Assembly: GCA_035578175.1 (NCBI GenBank)
Contig: JAQMRL010000004.1
Span: 42,675,401 to 42,739,400 of the forward strand
Direction of reading: 5' to 3'
Length of the DNA: 64,000 nucleotides
From: Catonia carolina
Taxonomy: Eukaryota; Arthropoda; Insecta; Hemiptera; Achilidae
Shown here piece after piece: positions 36,341 through 47,403 of this stretch; positions within the stretch are counted from its first letter, which is position 1; the number at the start of each line of letters is the position of its first letter. The notes under the pieces were generated by a model. It saw only the letters and a program-made list of their open reading frames with translations, did no database searches and was not told the origin of the DNA. The translations under genes and the position numbers were made by a program.

Positions 36341-38033
36341 AATTTAAAATCTAAAATTATTTTAACTTGTGTTTTTTAGGCGGTATATACAATCAGAAGT
36401 ACTAAATTCTATGAACTTAATGTCATCATTGCTTAATTTTATATTTAAATTAAAAAAATACCGATGGCATAAGAATTAGATGTACTTTATTTAAAAAAAT
36501 ATATACCATTTATTGTAAAAAATATAAAAATTGAATCATGACAATATTTTAAATTGCCCATATGAAATATTTGAGTGATTGTATTAAGTATTGTTACTTT
36601 AAAATAAAAAAATATTTGTTTCTTGTTAACTTGTGTAAATAATTACTGGCTGCTTGTTAAACAGCAGACATATGAAACGTGTTTTATTTGACTGAATGGT
36701 CAGGTAAAAATAAAAAGAAAGTAAGAGTTATGGTTTTTAAACAGAAGTGGTGAAAATTTTAATTAAAGTGTTCATAATATTTTAAACACGATTTACAGGA
36801 CATAAAATGACTAAAGAAATGTATTCCTGGTGTAGAAAATAAATATGTGTATTTTGTGTATCAGTGTAATAGAATTATTACAGTTTTAATGTTTGAAACC
36901 ACCACAAAGAGATGTTGAGAAAAGAGTAAAATTGGTGAACAGGAAGCTGGAGGGGTTTAAAGAGCGACAGAAAAAGGAAGAGAGAGTTAGGTTTAAAATT
37001 ATTTTCAAATTAATTACTATTATACAGTAACGGAGTCAAAGGCGAGGACTTTAGACTAACAAAAAGGGCAACTAAAAACAAAATGTACGTGGATGAAAGG
37101 AAAGGGCAATGTAAGTGAGACAGAGTGATAGAAATTAGGGGCGGATCAATGCGTTTGGTTTAACCAAGGGAACACTGGTGACCTCTGGCGGAATTTTAGT
37201 CGTATTACTCTTGTGCATTAATTAGCGGATATTATGACGCAGTCGGATAATTTCGGTCGTTGAAACTGGGTGTCCATAACCATGTATGTACAGTATATAG
37301 TTTTAGCGGGCATAAAACTTGTCTTCAATATTGTCTGTGGTAGTCGTTCTGTTATGTTTGTTGATCAAAATTCCAATCGACAGTACAACTCCCGTTGACA
37401 ACTACTACTCCCTATTAAAACTCCTTCCTCCATCTACTTTTCCACTAAAACCTAACGACCTAGCTGACCCATCCATCTGACTGAAAACCGACCAGAACAT
37501 TTAACTCAAAATATCAATAACAATAACAATAAAACTGTTCTGTATCCGTCGCTATATTACAGTACTTTGTACTGAACATTCAGTTACCAAACAAAATGAA
37601 ATACTACAATATTTTCCTGTTGTTGTAAAAAAAAGGATAAAATTAAAAATGGAAACAATACTCTCGTATATCCGTTAAACTACTGTATGTTTTTCATATA
37701 CTTTCATACTTTAGATCTGTATCATTTATTTATATACTATAAAATTTAAATACAGTTTATTTATTTATCCTTCTATTGTATTAAAATGTGATTTAATATC
37801 CTTGAAATCTCATATAATATAAATGCAATTCTATATCCTTTCATAACGTAACTTGTACAGATAACAAAAAGGTAGATATAGTTTTAACTATAGTTTGTTT
37901 TCTATCATTTAATTGAACTGACTTTTGTATACTCAACTATTTTGTAGTGTTAATTTAAATTACCGTTGTATTTTTTTGTAAGTTTAAATTTTTTTATATT
38001 AACAAACCAGCAAAATTGCAAACATTTCTTTGT
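36341..38033. other. Unassigned intron sequence
   Basis: AT-rich. 37130-37300 is locally more complex but unassigned. 37060-37140 is purine-rich. Confidence 0.45.
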
Positions 38034-38290
38034 TTTTTTTTTTTTTTTACTTGTGAGGCCACAATGGACCACTTCAGCCACAACATGAAAGACTCTACTT
38101 CGATCTCTGAGCCCTGATCTTCACCCAGTATTCCCTCATTCTTTGTGATCTCTGAGCCCGGAGTTCTTCCGTCACCCTCTGCACTCTTCTAGTCTTGGTT
38201 TCCGGTTCCAAAGCCAGATCCTTCAACTTTCTATAACTTTCAGACTTGAACCTCACATCCTCCAGCGTCAACCCAAACCTTTCCAAGTCA
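38034..38290 (-). mobile_element. 5'-truncated LINE 3' end with poly(A)
   Basis: The minus-strand frame from 38286 begins MERFGLTLEDV and ends in a basic stretch, followed by a short 3' UTR and a poly(A) tail (T-run at 38034-38050). The LTLEDV region and the 3' UTR resemble the 3' part of the LINE at 40105-41515 (ELGLTFDDL), so both belong to one family. Typical 5' truncation by target-primed reverse transcription. Confidence 0.72.
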
Positions 38291-38310
38291 AATAATTTAT
38301 ACTAAATAAT

Positions 38311-38710
38311 ATGCCCATAACAGATAGGTAGGATGTTAAATTATCTGTATTTGCACTCAACCTGTTAGTTCCATGGGTACAAAAATAGTTCTCATTTTTA
38401 TTACTTTATCAGCCAATCGAATGACTGAATCATTTAAGGACAGAAGAGGTAGAGGTGAAAACTACAGTAGTCAGAGTTGTCTCCTCTGATAGTAATGAAT
38501 TTCATTATACATCTTGACCCTGTGGTGAATGAAGTGAAGGTGTCATTTGCAGAATGGAAAGTAGATATTTTTCAGAGGGCCTGAAATGCTGATAAACATA
38601 CTTTTCAACTCAGTGAGGAAGGTATTTGTAAACCATCTAAATCCTCATTTTACTTAGTAAAACTTCTAGAGGTTCAAACCATCCGTTCGGCTGATGACCT
38701 AAACAACAAA
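38311..38710 (+). repeat. Family 1 SINE-like element, full length
   Basis: From 'atgcccataacagatagg' to 'tcggctgatgacctaaac'. It has a longer AAC-rich tail ('aacaacaaaaacaag'). The 13-mer 'actaaataatatg' precedes it and recurs about 40 bp past its end, before the next copy. Confidence 0.9.
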
Positions 38711-38751
38711 AACAAGAAATAACCAGATCCCAAAATAACCCAACTAAATAA

Positions 38752-39152
38752 TATGCTTGTATAGGCGGAGTGTTAAATTATTTGCTCTCAATATGTTAGT
38801 TCCTGGGCTGCAAAACATAGTTCTCTTTCTTATTACATAATCAGCAAATTAAATGACTGAATCATTTAAGGACAGAATTGGTAGAGGTGTAAAATAGACT
38901 AGTCAGAGATATCTCCTCTGAGAGTAATGCATTTCATTATACAGCTTGACCGTATGGTGAGTGAGATGAAGGTGTCAGTTGCAGAGTGGAAAGTAGATGC
39001 TTTTCAGAGAGATGCTTTTTCCTGGCTTGCTGATAAACATACTTTACAACTCGGTGAGGAAGGCGGGTGTAAACCTCTTCCTTCCTCATTTTCCTTAGTA
39101 AAACTCTAGAGGTTCAAACCAGCCTGATCTGGCTGATGACGTAATAACAAAC
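38752..39152 (+). repeat. Family 1 SINE-like element, second in tandem
   Basis: Same orientation as the previous copy and only about 40 bp downstream. It is independently diverged, with an insertion in the 'ttttcagagagatgc' region and a mutated hairpin loop. It is therefore a second insertion and not a recent duplication of its neighbour. Confidence 0.88.
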
Positions 39153-40104
39153 AATAATAAAATATATAATATGTTTGTAAAAGTAAAGTTAATTAGTCAA
39201 ATTTTGTACTTAGTTTTAAACCATTGTATCTGTGAAGTCTCGTAAAGGTATACTGCTATTTTTTAGTAAGTTTGTCGCGAAATCATTCAAATGTCTTTTC
39301 AGTCTTTGTACTGCCAAATCGTGTAATTTGTTGTCTTACTGCGTTAAGTTCTATGTCGTTATATATGTATATGTTTTTGTATGTAACATGGTTTCCTCAT
39401 TTTGTAAAAAAATTATCTGAAAACGTTCTATAATGTCAATATTGGAATTTCTTGTTGTCACCCAGAGTTGTATTCTGTCCATACAGGCTTTACCAATTTA
39501 AGGTTTTTTAAAGTCAAAAATTTGTCCAAAAATTAAATTTAAAAATATTACGTCGAAGTAAACTTTTTTCTTTACATGTGAAAAGTAATTGGAACCATAA
39601 GTGCATCGTGGGACTTTATATATTGACGATTTAGAATGGGGCGCTATCTATCCCGGATTTACCTTAATTGTTTTATTAATTATTATTGATTTATATATTT
39701 TTGATGTTCATTGTTTCAAATGTTTATTTATCAAGAAGAAAAACTTATTTTATTTGACTTAAGTCCTATAGCTTCAAGAGTAAACTTGTGGATTTTGTTA
39801 TATGAATGGCCAAAGGCCTAAAATGATCGATTATGGTTATTCAACGTTTATTTATACAATTACTTGAATTTATTAATTAAACAAGATCAATTTATTATAA
39901 ATATTCATCTGGAATTAAACAAAAGTTAAGTAACGTAAAGCTGACTTACTTATTAATCAACAATCATCTTTCATAAGTTTCAGAACGAATAATATGAGAG
40001 TAGTTTCTTGTACATAACGCGCAACCGATTTTCGAAGGTAATTTCAGAAAAAATTAAAACTGTCAAAAATAAAATGAAAATGAAACCAATTTATCTATGT
40101 GTTT
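39153..40104. other. Unassigned intron sequence
   Basis: AT-rich; no exon recognised. Confidence 0.45.
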
Positions 40105-41515
40105 TTGTGTCTTTCATGACCATAATGGATGACTTAAGTCAAATTTAGAAAGCTTCTTCCTTTTCATATTCTTTAGCTTGATGTTTTGCCAGTATGCCTT
40201 CATTCGGGTTGATCTTGCTTGCTGTACTTCTTCTGAAACGACCGGTTTCTTCCTGCTTGCGTCTGTTCTTCCATCTGATTTTGTTTCAAATTTTCTTTCG
40301 TTTTTTTAAGATTTTTAACATATCTGTTTTGTTTTCTAAATCATCGAAAGTTAATCCGAGCTCGATCATGTCTTCTTTGACATTTCGGATCCATGCTTCT
40401 GATGTTACAGTTGGTAAGAGTTTTCTTACAAAAAAGTTTTCTTAATCATCTTGTTTCAAATTCTGTCTTTAGGTGTTTTGGTAAGATGTCCAAGAAAAGA
40501 TATCCAATTCTTCCTTATTGTATCTGTTATGGGTTCGTTTTCTTTATAGACTTGTTCGTTTGTTAGAATTCTCCATTGCCCATCTACTTTGTTTTTCTTT
40601 CATATTGTATCTGTTATGGGTTCGTTTTCTTTATAGACTTGTTCGTTTGTTAGAATTCTCCATTGCCCATCTACTTTGTTTTTCTTTCATATGCGGGTTC
40701 TTTGGTTTTGTCTTTCAAATTTTAGGATATTGTCTATTGCTTTTGTCTTGGTCACTTTTGCTAATGTTCCGCTGCCATATGTAACTTGTAGTTGTATGAC
40801 TGTTTTGTAGTGTTTAATTTTTGTTTGTATAGACAAGCATTTTTTGTTGTATACGTTTTGGTTATTTGTTGTGATTTAGATATAATAATTCTTTCGGTCT
40901 CTCTTCCCACACTATGTTTTCTTTATTGTTGTGTGTTATGTGTTGGCCTAGATATTTAAACGATTTAACTGTCACTTGGTTTCCGTTTAAGTTTACTGAA
41001 TTAATGCAGAGTGTCTCTTAGCTTCATTTAGCATCTTTAGCTCTTTAGCATCATTTTAGTTTTTTCATAAGGGATTTTTAATCCAACTTTTCCTGCTAAT
41101 TGTTCTAGGGTTTCTATCTGGTGTCTAGCTTCCTTAACAATCTCTGCCAGTAAGGCCAGATCGTCCGCGAATCCTAGACAGTTTAATCTGATGATATCTT
41201 TTCCCATCCTATTCTGATGTTCTTAGCATTCAGTTTGTACCACTTTCGCATAATAAATTCCAGTGCGCAGTTGAAGAGCAATAGCGATAGTCAATCGCCT
41301 TGTCGCAGCCTGTTTTTATTTCGAAACTTTCTGATAATTCGCTTTTAAAGATGACTTTAGATTTTGTGTTCGTTAGTGTTAATTCGATCATTTTGACCAG
41401 TTTTGGGTGTAAGCCAAAATGTCCTACGATATTTCATAGACGGCCTATGAATACTATCTATGTTTATTATTCATTCATTTATTTATTTTTTTTATTTTTG
41501 ATTTCGTAGAAAAAT
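40105..41515 (-). pseudogene. LINE reverse transcriptase remnant, ~1.4 kb
   Basis: On the minus strand, with frame changes, the order is MIELTLTNTKSKV, SELSESFEIKTG, LRQGD, LLFNCALEFIM, then LNCLGFADDLALLAE and LEQLAGKVGLKI. These are reverse-transcriptase palm blocks, with the catalytic Asp pair in GFADDLALLAE (about 41157-41190). The C-terminal region follows down to ELGLTFDDL near 40345-40380. Many stops and shifts make it inactive. An exact 87-bp tandem duplication lies inside it. Confidence 0.85.
40517..40690 (+). repeat. Exact tandem duplication, two 87-bp units
   Basis: Unit 1 is 40517-40603 and unit 2 is 40604-40690. Both start 'attgtatctgttatgggttc', and I saw no difference between them. 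The period is a multiple of three. Confidence 0.93.
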
Positions 41516-41754
41516 ATTGTTCAAGAATGAAAGCCCGTTGTTCTAGGGCAAAAGACATTCTGTTCGTAACACGACCGGAAACTGCACAAAAATTTACACA
41601 GCTCAAGGAGAATCAACTCACACTGCCGCAACTATACCGGTTGAGTAGGGCTATCAACTTCCTGTCACAGAACAAAATTTCCCTTTCTTAGAAAAAAATT
41701 ACCAGACATTAACAATTGGGTAACAAGACTAAAAAATCATTCTGTAGTAGGATA

Positions 41755-41822
41755 ACGCAACATTTTATTCATGTCAGTTTAAAATGAAGTTATTCTTTTC
41801 GAAACACCCTGTATAAAATAAT
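41755..41822. repeat. Possible mariner-type terminus
   Basis: 'ttcgaaacaccctgtataaa' near 41798 resembles the 'ACACCCTGTA' terminus of mariner-group elements. No partner repeat or transposase was seen nearby. Confidence 0.3.
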
Positions 41823-41989
41823 ATAGGTAATAAACTTTGTCAAATTTAACTTATAATTAATTTAAATTTATCTGTAATGGTTTATATGTTTAATGTAACA
41901 ACACGGAAGACGTAAATGGTTGTAAATAGTTGAAATACGGTATAATATTGTTTAGTTAACTTCGGTCGGTGTATTATAAAACAGTAAGG

Positions 41990-42117
41990 GTTGTGTCTGT
42001 GTATTATGTGTGTAATAAGTAGTGAGGCCAGTCTACAAGTTAACGAAGAACTCCGACCGGTGTGAGGATCATGGTGTACAGTTAGTAAGTAGTGTTTGTG
42101 CGGAGGTGTGCGGGAGG
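41990..42117 (+). other. G-rich island ending at GTAAGT; candidate alternative first exon
   Basis: GT/GA-rich, CpG-containing DNA ending in GAGG/GTAAGTTG (donor 42118-42123). This is very like the donor context at 23105. It lies about 4.85 kb upstream of the Rbp6 exon on the same strand. No coding frame is claimed. Confidence 0.25.
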
Positions 42118-42123
42118 GTAAGT

Positions 42124-43000
42124 TGTACCACGGATTAGTATACGTGACGTATATAGCGATGCCGCCGGCAATGGCGACTTTATAGTCTACCTCAACCGAC
42201 CCGTAATCGTTCGTTGTATAGGACTTAAAGCTAACAGTAAGAGAGAGTGTGTATTGCGTGGTGGTAGAAGGAAGAGGTTTTAAACGGATGGAGTTAAAGA
42301 TAGAGGTTAGGTGAGACGGGGTGAGTTAAGAAGAGGGATGAAATTCAGGGAGAGTTACCAGCAGTGAACCGTTAGAAACGAAATTAACCGTAGCCTAAAA
42401 CTGTATAACCCTAACCTTCTTTAACCTCAAACTTAGGTCACGATATACCGAATGTAATGAATTCACCGTAATGTAAATTCGTAAAGAAAATCTGGGATCT
42501 GTATTATAATGATAACATTAAAATGGCTCTATAAATTTTAATTGCTTCTATTAGTATCACAACATAGTTTTGTTTTGTTGGGTTGGTAGTCGTGGTAGGA
42601 AATGGAAAATAGTGGTGAGAGATAAAATATAAGTAGTAGGGTTGAGTATGAGATAATTTACACACTCATTACACTGCCTTTGTCAAACCAATACAAAAGC
42701 AATAGCCGTAACTGTATGAATTATTAGCCGACGGTATTCGCGTTTATTGTTGCCTTGGTAACAGGCGGCAGAAAACTGATTTACACAATCTGTGCGCTCT
42801 AGGCTTGAGTTCGCTTTTCTCACCCTTTTCACCGAATTTTATGCAACATATTCGACATATGTTTTCTGTTTTTTTTACATATATATATATATATATATTT
42901 TTTTTTTATTAAATTATCATTGACTTTTTAATATTGTAACCTACTTTTATCTACTTTTTCTTTTCTCGTCATAAGCCATCAAGCCTGTCCCAGCAACAAA
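42124..43000. other. Intron sequence with TA microsatellite
   Basis: A TA run lies at about 42878-42898 within a T-rich stretch. 42660-42840 is GC-richer but unassigned. Confidence 0.5.
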
Positions 43001-43872
43001 ATGTTTTTGTTTCATTAGAAACCTGTGCTAGAAACTAATACTGTAGCTACTTTTGCCGATGACACAGCATTCCTAGCCGTGGATGACTGTATTGAGGAAG
43101 CTACAGGGAAACTACAAAGGTCGATTACAAAAGTTCAGCAATGGACAAAAAGTGGAGAATAAAGCTCAATGATTCAAAATCAGTTCATATCAACTTCACT
43201 AACAGAAAAGTTAAGTTTATTCCAGTATATGTAAATAACCGCTCTGTACTGCACGCGAACACTGCCAAATACCTTGGTATGACAGTCGACGCGAAGCTTC
43301 GCTGGAAAGCCCACGTTAAAAAGAAGAGAGAGGAACTCGGGCTAAGGTATAAGAAGTTGTACTGGCTACTTGGGTGACGATCCTCATTATCAGTCTATAA
43401 CAAAATTCTGCTCTATCAACAGAAGATAAAGCCTGTCTGGACGTATGGTACGCAACTCTGGGGATGAACCAAACAAAGTAATATAAACATCATTCAACGT
43501 TTCCAAAACAGGATGCTGAGAAACATCGTCGACACACCCTGGTTAATAAGAACATCGACCTCCATAGAGATCTACAAATGGATTTCGTCTCCTTCGAAAT
43601 CCAGAGGTTCGCATAGAAGCTTGAGGAAAGACTTTACCGCCATGACAACGTTGAAGCAATCCAGCTGCTTGACAACGATAGTCTAGTGCGAAGGCTGAAT
43701 AGAAAGAAACCATTTGAGCTTGTGTAGTGTCAGTGTTTAAAGCTGTGAACTGTTAGTGCACGATTAGATTTAGTGTTAAATTTAAATGCACAATATAATT
43801 GTAGTGTACCTAATGTGTTATATTAAATTTAGTACAGAGGTTCTATTGAGCATCTCTGTTGTAATATTGTCA
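43001..43872 (+). pseudogene. LINE (Jockey-like) reverse-transcriptase remnant with 3' UTR
   Basis: FADDTAFLAVDD begins at 43052 (catalytic Asp pair at 43058-43063). Then follow TKKWRIKLNDSKS, NTAKYLGMTVD, RWKAHV, YNKILLYQQ and WTYGTQLWG, ending near KKPFELV at about 43706-43726. This is the palm-to-C-terminus order of Jockey-type elements. The frame shifts at an A-run near 43147-43152, where one base is missing relative to the family reading. There are stops after WLLG (43375) and QLWG. The unframed part to about 43872 reads as 3' UTR. 5' truncated and inactive. Confidence 0.88.
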
Positions 43873-43875
43873 ATA

Positions 43876-44538
43876 CAGTAGAGTACCGATTTTCCGTGGA
43901 TCGTTTAACCGGGGTTTGGATTAACCGTGCGATCACTAGAAATTTTTTTTTTTTTGGTTTAACGTCTGACTGTTTTGCTAATTGCTGTTAATGCAGACGG
44001 TGAAGGATGAAATGAATTTTTTGTAACGTATAAAAAAATGCCATGCCCGAGTGGGATTCGAACCCAAGACCGCGTGATGAGAGGCGAGCACGTTACCAGC
44101 TTCTAAAATCAGTTGTAAAGAAGCTTTAACCGGTGCCGAAACATTACTAACTTTCATGGAAAATCAGGATGACACAGATTACTTGGACATTTTACATATT
44201 CGTGGTTATATAAGAAAAATAAAAGAGAAAATATTGCGGCATAAAATGAAACTAAGTAAAATAACAGATTTTTTGTGATTTTTTTTTGGTACGTAGTTTA
44301 AGGTAAGACTTATATAAATTTATATAGTAAATATTTTTATTTCAATACAATTTGTTTATTTATTTCCGATATCCGATAGTATTAACATGTATTAATCAGT
44401 AGAATAAAACATACGCGTAATTGGTGGTTTTGTTTATGACGTAAGTGGTCTCGACCGAATTGGGTTGTATTATCCGTGTTTTCCGGTTATCCGGTATAGT
44501 TATCCCCCCAATTTCCACGGATAATCGGTATTATATTG
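43876..44538. mobile_element. pogo/Tigger-like element interrupted by a SINE
   Basis: The left end CAGTAGAGTACCGATTTTCC and the right end, inverted, CAATATAATACCGATTATCC form a terminal inverted repeat, with TA on both sides (43874-43875 and 44539-44540). Further inverted 'ccgtggat', 'aaccgggg' and 'tatccggt' motifs support this. A tRNA-derived SINE sits at 43943-44104. Confidence 0.75.
43943..44104 (-). mobile_element. tRNA-derived SINE (group B) with poly(A)
   Basis: The T-run 43943-43955 is the poly(A) tail on the minus strand. The body phrase 'atgcagacggtg' and the B-box-like 'tcttgggttcgaatccc' (minus strand) match the copy at 31890-32082. It is inserted in the Tigger-like element. Confidence 0.82.
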
Positions 44539-44633
44539 TAGTAGTTTAAGTTAAAATAAAATTACTCATTAGTCTTAAGACTAGATCGTAATATACATAT
44601 ATACAAAAAAAAAGTAGAATCCTGCAATTAAAA

Positions 44634-45560
44634 TACCGTATTTGCCGGCTTGTAAGTCGATATTTAAACACAGAAAAGTGTGCCCACAAAATCAAAGTCG
44701 ACTTTTACGCTGAGTCATGAGAAAAAGTATAAGAACTAAGTATCTAAGTAAAAATGAAAGAACAAATAATAGATACATATTTTTGAAAACCCGATTTATT
44801 AACATAATTGTTTAACAATGTTGGGAACAGGAAGCTTGTTCATAGATAGGACAAGCTTTCCTGTTCCCAACTTCATTTCACACTAGCTTTCAAGCCATCT
44901 CTCCACTATATCTAATTTAATTTTTAGTCCGAATTACTCACATTTAATGGATCGTATGGGTCCCATGGTACGTGTGCAGTTTCCTTACTATCATCTTCAT
45001 CTCCTTCGTTATTTCCAGTTGCCATAGAAAATCATCTTCCATACCATCCATTGAATTTGAAACTACATTTTTTACACGATTTTATTATGACATGTTCCTT
45101 CATTTCACTCCACGCTGTTTTAATCCAATCGCAAAGCGCATCCAATGAAGCTGGTCGCACATTCCCTTTAGTCATTACTGAATTTTTCCCAAACGTCATC
45201 CATCTGTTAATTCCATTCTCAAAGAATAACCGTTTTAAAAGGTTTGTTTATGCTAACGTCCAGTGGCTAGAGAACTGATGTTAACCCTCTTGGTACAATG
45301 GCTGTCTCTGTATTTGTTTGTGAAACTAATCTTTTAGATCGTTCAGTCAAATGTGCTCTAAACATGTCCCACATATGTAAACTTCTCTTTTTCGTAATCC
45401 ACGTGGACGTTTTTCCCAAACTCTCGTTACCAAGAGTTTTATTCCTTCTTCATCCATCCATTCTCTTTCATGAAATTGGACTATCACACCAGTAGCAAAC
45501 TTTTTACCCTTTGGTATGTTATTTCTTTTAAAAATTATAAAAGGATTCAAATATATATAA
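44634..45560 (-). pseudogene. Tigger/pogo transposase remnant and 3' terminus
   Basis: The minus-strand frame 45550-45347 reads IPKGKKFATGVIVQ and, later, WMDEEGIKLLVTRVWEKRP. Beyond it, in other frames, come VPRGLTSVLQPLDVSINKPF and then AWSEM and KKCSF. This is the Tigger-family DDE transposase from the middle of the catalytic domain to the end. The 3' terminus lies at about 44636, where 'ccgtatttgccggcttgtaa' starts next to TA. The 5' half is missing, cut off at a family 1 fragment. Stops and frameshifts make it inactive. Confidence 0.85.
44815..44915. mobile_element. Short foldback element inside the Tigger remnant
   Basis: 'gggaacaggaagcttgtt' and 'gacaagctttcctgttccc' form a near-perfect hairpin. 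They are followed by 'cacactagctttcaagcc' and 'ctctccactata', the same terminal sequence as the foldback element at 7281-8074. Confidence 0.75.
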
Positions 45561-45566
45561 TAAAAT

Positions 45567-45808
45567 ATCTACATTTCACCCTGCAAATGACACCTTCACT
45601 TCATTCACCACAGGATCTATCCGTATGATGAAATTCATTACTCTCAAAAAAATAACTGTGCCTAGTGTCTTTAACACATGTACCTCTTCTGTTCTTAAAT
45701 AATTCATTCAAAACTAATTGGCTGACCACGGGAGAAGAGAAATATTTTTTGTAGCTCTGGAACTAGGAGATTAAGTGCAAATAATTTAACACTCCACCTA
45801 TTATGAGG
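45567..45808 (-). repeat. Family 1 SINE-like element, 3' truncated
   Basis: Covers from the 'ccctgcaaatgacacc' block to 'cactccacctattatg'. The hairpin and tail part is missing. Confidence 0.84.
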
Positions 45809-46685
45809 AACTATTAGTTTTTAATTGGAGTTATCTAAGCATAGATCAAATTTTGGAATTTATTTTTACTTCAGTAGAGTGTAATTTTAAGAACTGTTAG
45901 CATGTCATGACTTGTAACATGTTCCGTTATCTGTCTCCATTGGAAATTAAATAATTTGTTGCATTACCATGTACGAAATTTCAATACAGGTCATTTATAA
46001 GAATGGTTGTTATTCCAAAAGCAAACACCTAATCACAATTACCAAATCTTGCTTGTTTCTCGTACATTGTAATACCAGAAATAGGTTCTTTTCACCATAG
46101 GGAGTTACCATTGCAGTATTCCCTCCACTATCACAAGAACAGAGAAATGTTGTGTAAGAAAACAACAAGATGGCTCTACACGTATGACCTCCCTATATCC
46201 CTTCATTTATCTGGAAGAAAACACGTTTGTACTGCTCTCTCTGTTCATCTTATTTTGTACAGAGTTTTCGTCCTCTTTCACATTCTCTTGCTGCTACCTA
46301 TTACAACTCCCAAAGGAATCTCTGAAAAATCCTCTGTACTGAAGTGAGAAGTGTTTCAATGCTTCTCATGTCATATATCCCTTCCTCCGTTTCCGTTATC
46401 CTGTACTACTAACCGTGACATTTCGTGCCGTGTTTTCCAAGTAAACAATTTTTACCTATTTTTCACTTTTGTTTATCTAATATAAGTTTTACATGTCATA
46501 GATATTTTCTTTTGTTGAATTTACCTTGTTGGATATTATATCCATATTGCATTCTCGTAATAAAATATATGAATTCATTTTTTTATGATTTAAACAATAT
46601 TTTGATAAACTCATTGTGCCCCAAAATTAAAAATTTTTATAATTTACGTAAAGATTGTTTACTAAATGTAATTCCTGATTAAAAT
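45809..46685. other. Unassigned intron sequence
   Basis: 46100-46440 is less AT-rich with a 78-codon frame (46111-46347) that has no motif. No exon is supported. Confidence 0.45.
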
Positions 46686-46885
46686 CTTAGTAAAAGCAAA
46701 TCCGTATAAAAGTAACTACTTTTATACTGATTTGAATACTAGACAGTGGTTACCGGTGTTCTCTGATATTAGGGTTTGATTAACCATACTTTCTCAGGAA
46801 TGGTTCGCCCTGTATTTGTACAAGACTAAACTTTATTTATATGTTTTACATATCAACCTCATCTCATTGGGCCATGAAGTTGTTT
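46686..46885 (+). mobile_element. Group C SINE, body only
   Basis: 'gtggttaccggtgttct', 'ggtttgattaacca', 'tctcaggaatggttcg' and 'gtacaagactaaactt' match the body of 17681-17921 in the opposite orientation. The tRNA-like head is missing. It ends about 80 bp before the Rbp6 acceptor. Confidence 0.7.
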
Positions 46886-46946
46886 TTTGTCTTAAATTAA
46901 ATAGATTGCAACGTGCACACATAAGAGATAAAAAAATTAATTAATT

Positions 46947-46964
46947 AAATTTTGTATTTTTCAG
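46947..46964 (+). promoter_or_regulatory. 3' splice site of the Rbp6 exon
   Basis: A T-rich tract leads to TTTTTCAG immediately before the conserved coding start. The 5' partner is GTAAGT at 47058-47063. Together they fix the exon ends. Confidence 0.88.
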
Positions 46965-47057
46965 ATGGTTACGAGGACGAAGAAGATATTTGTAGGCGGA
47001 TTATCCGCACCTACCACATTAGAAGATGTCAAAAACTACTTTGAACAGTTCGGACCG
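46965..47057 (+). CDS. Rbp6: Internal exon of Musashi-type RNA-binding protein (start of RRM2)
   Basis: This 93-bp exon encodes 31 residues that begin [14 protein letters not shown] and end EQFGP. That is the start of the second RNA-recognition motif of Musashi/Rbp6 proteins, which bind UAG-containing 3' UTR sites and regulate translation of target mRNAs. The RNP2 hexamer region is KIFVGGLS at residues 7-14. A pyrimidine-rich acceptor ending TTTTTCAG lies directly before the ATG, and the exon is followed by GTAAGT. Both junctions are phase 0. The ATG is an internal methionine of the family, not a start codon: RRM1 should lie in an exon left of the window, and RRM2 should continue in an exon to the right. 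The insect proteins Msi and Rbp6 are nearly identical here, so the paralogue choice is less certain than the family. The residues between RNP2 and EQFGP (APTTLEDV) are of the insect type. Confidence 0.93.
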
Positions 47058-47403
47058 GTAAGTTTTTGTTCTGCAGTTTGCTCTATATTATTTGTAACGT
47101 TTATTCCAGGTTATTTTAGAATCTGGTTATAAATAAATAATGTAAACTTCCATTTAAACTTACAAGTATATTTTATTAAGTTAATCAATTAAAATAATTA
47201 ATTACGACTGTAACTACGGGTAAATTAGGTTCCGTTTTGTTGTTCTATTATATTAATGGATTTTTCTTAATTTTTATTGTATTTGCTCATTTATTAACAG
47301 CCTGGCTCTTTTGAATCATTTAGTTAATTTTATGTTTAGTAGTTAGTTTAGTGAATAGACGATTTTTAGATTGATTTTAATTTGATGGGAGTGAGAGGAT
47401 GAA

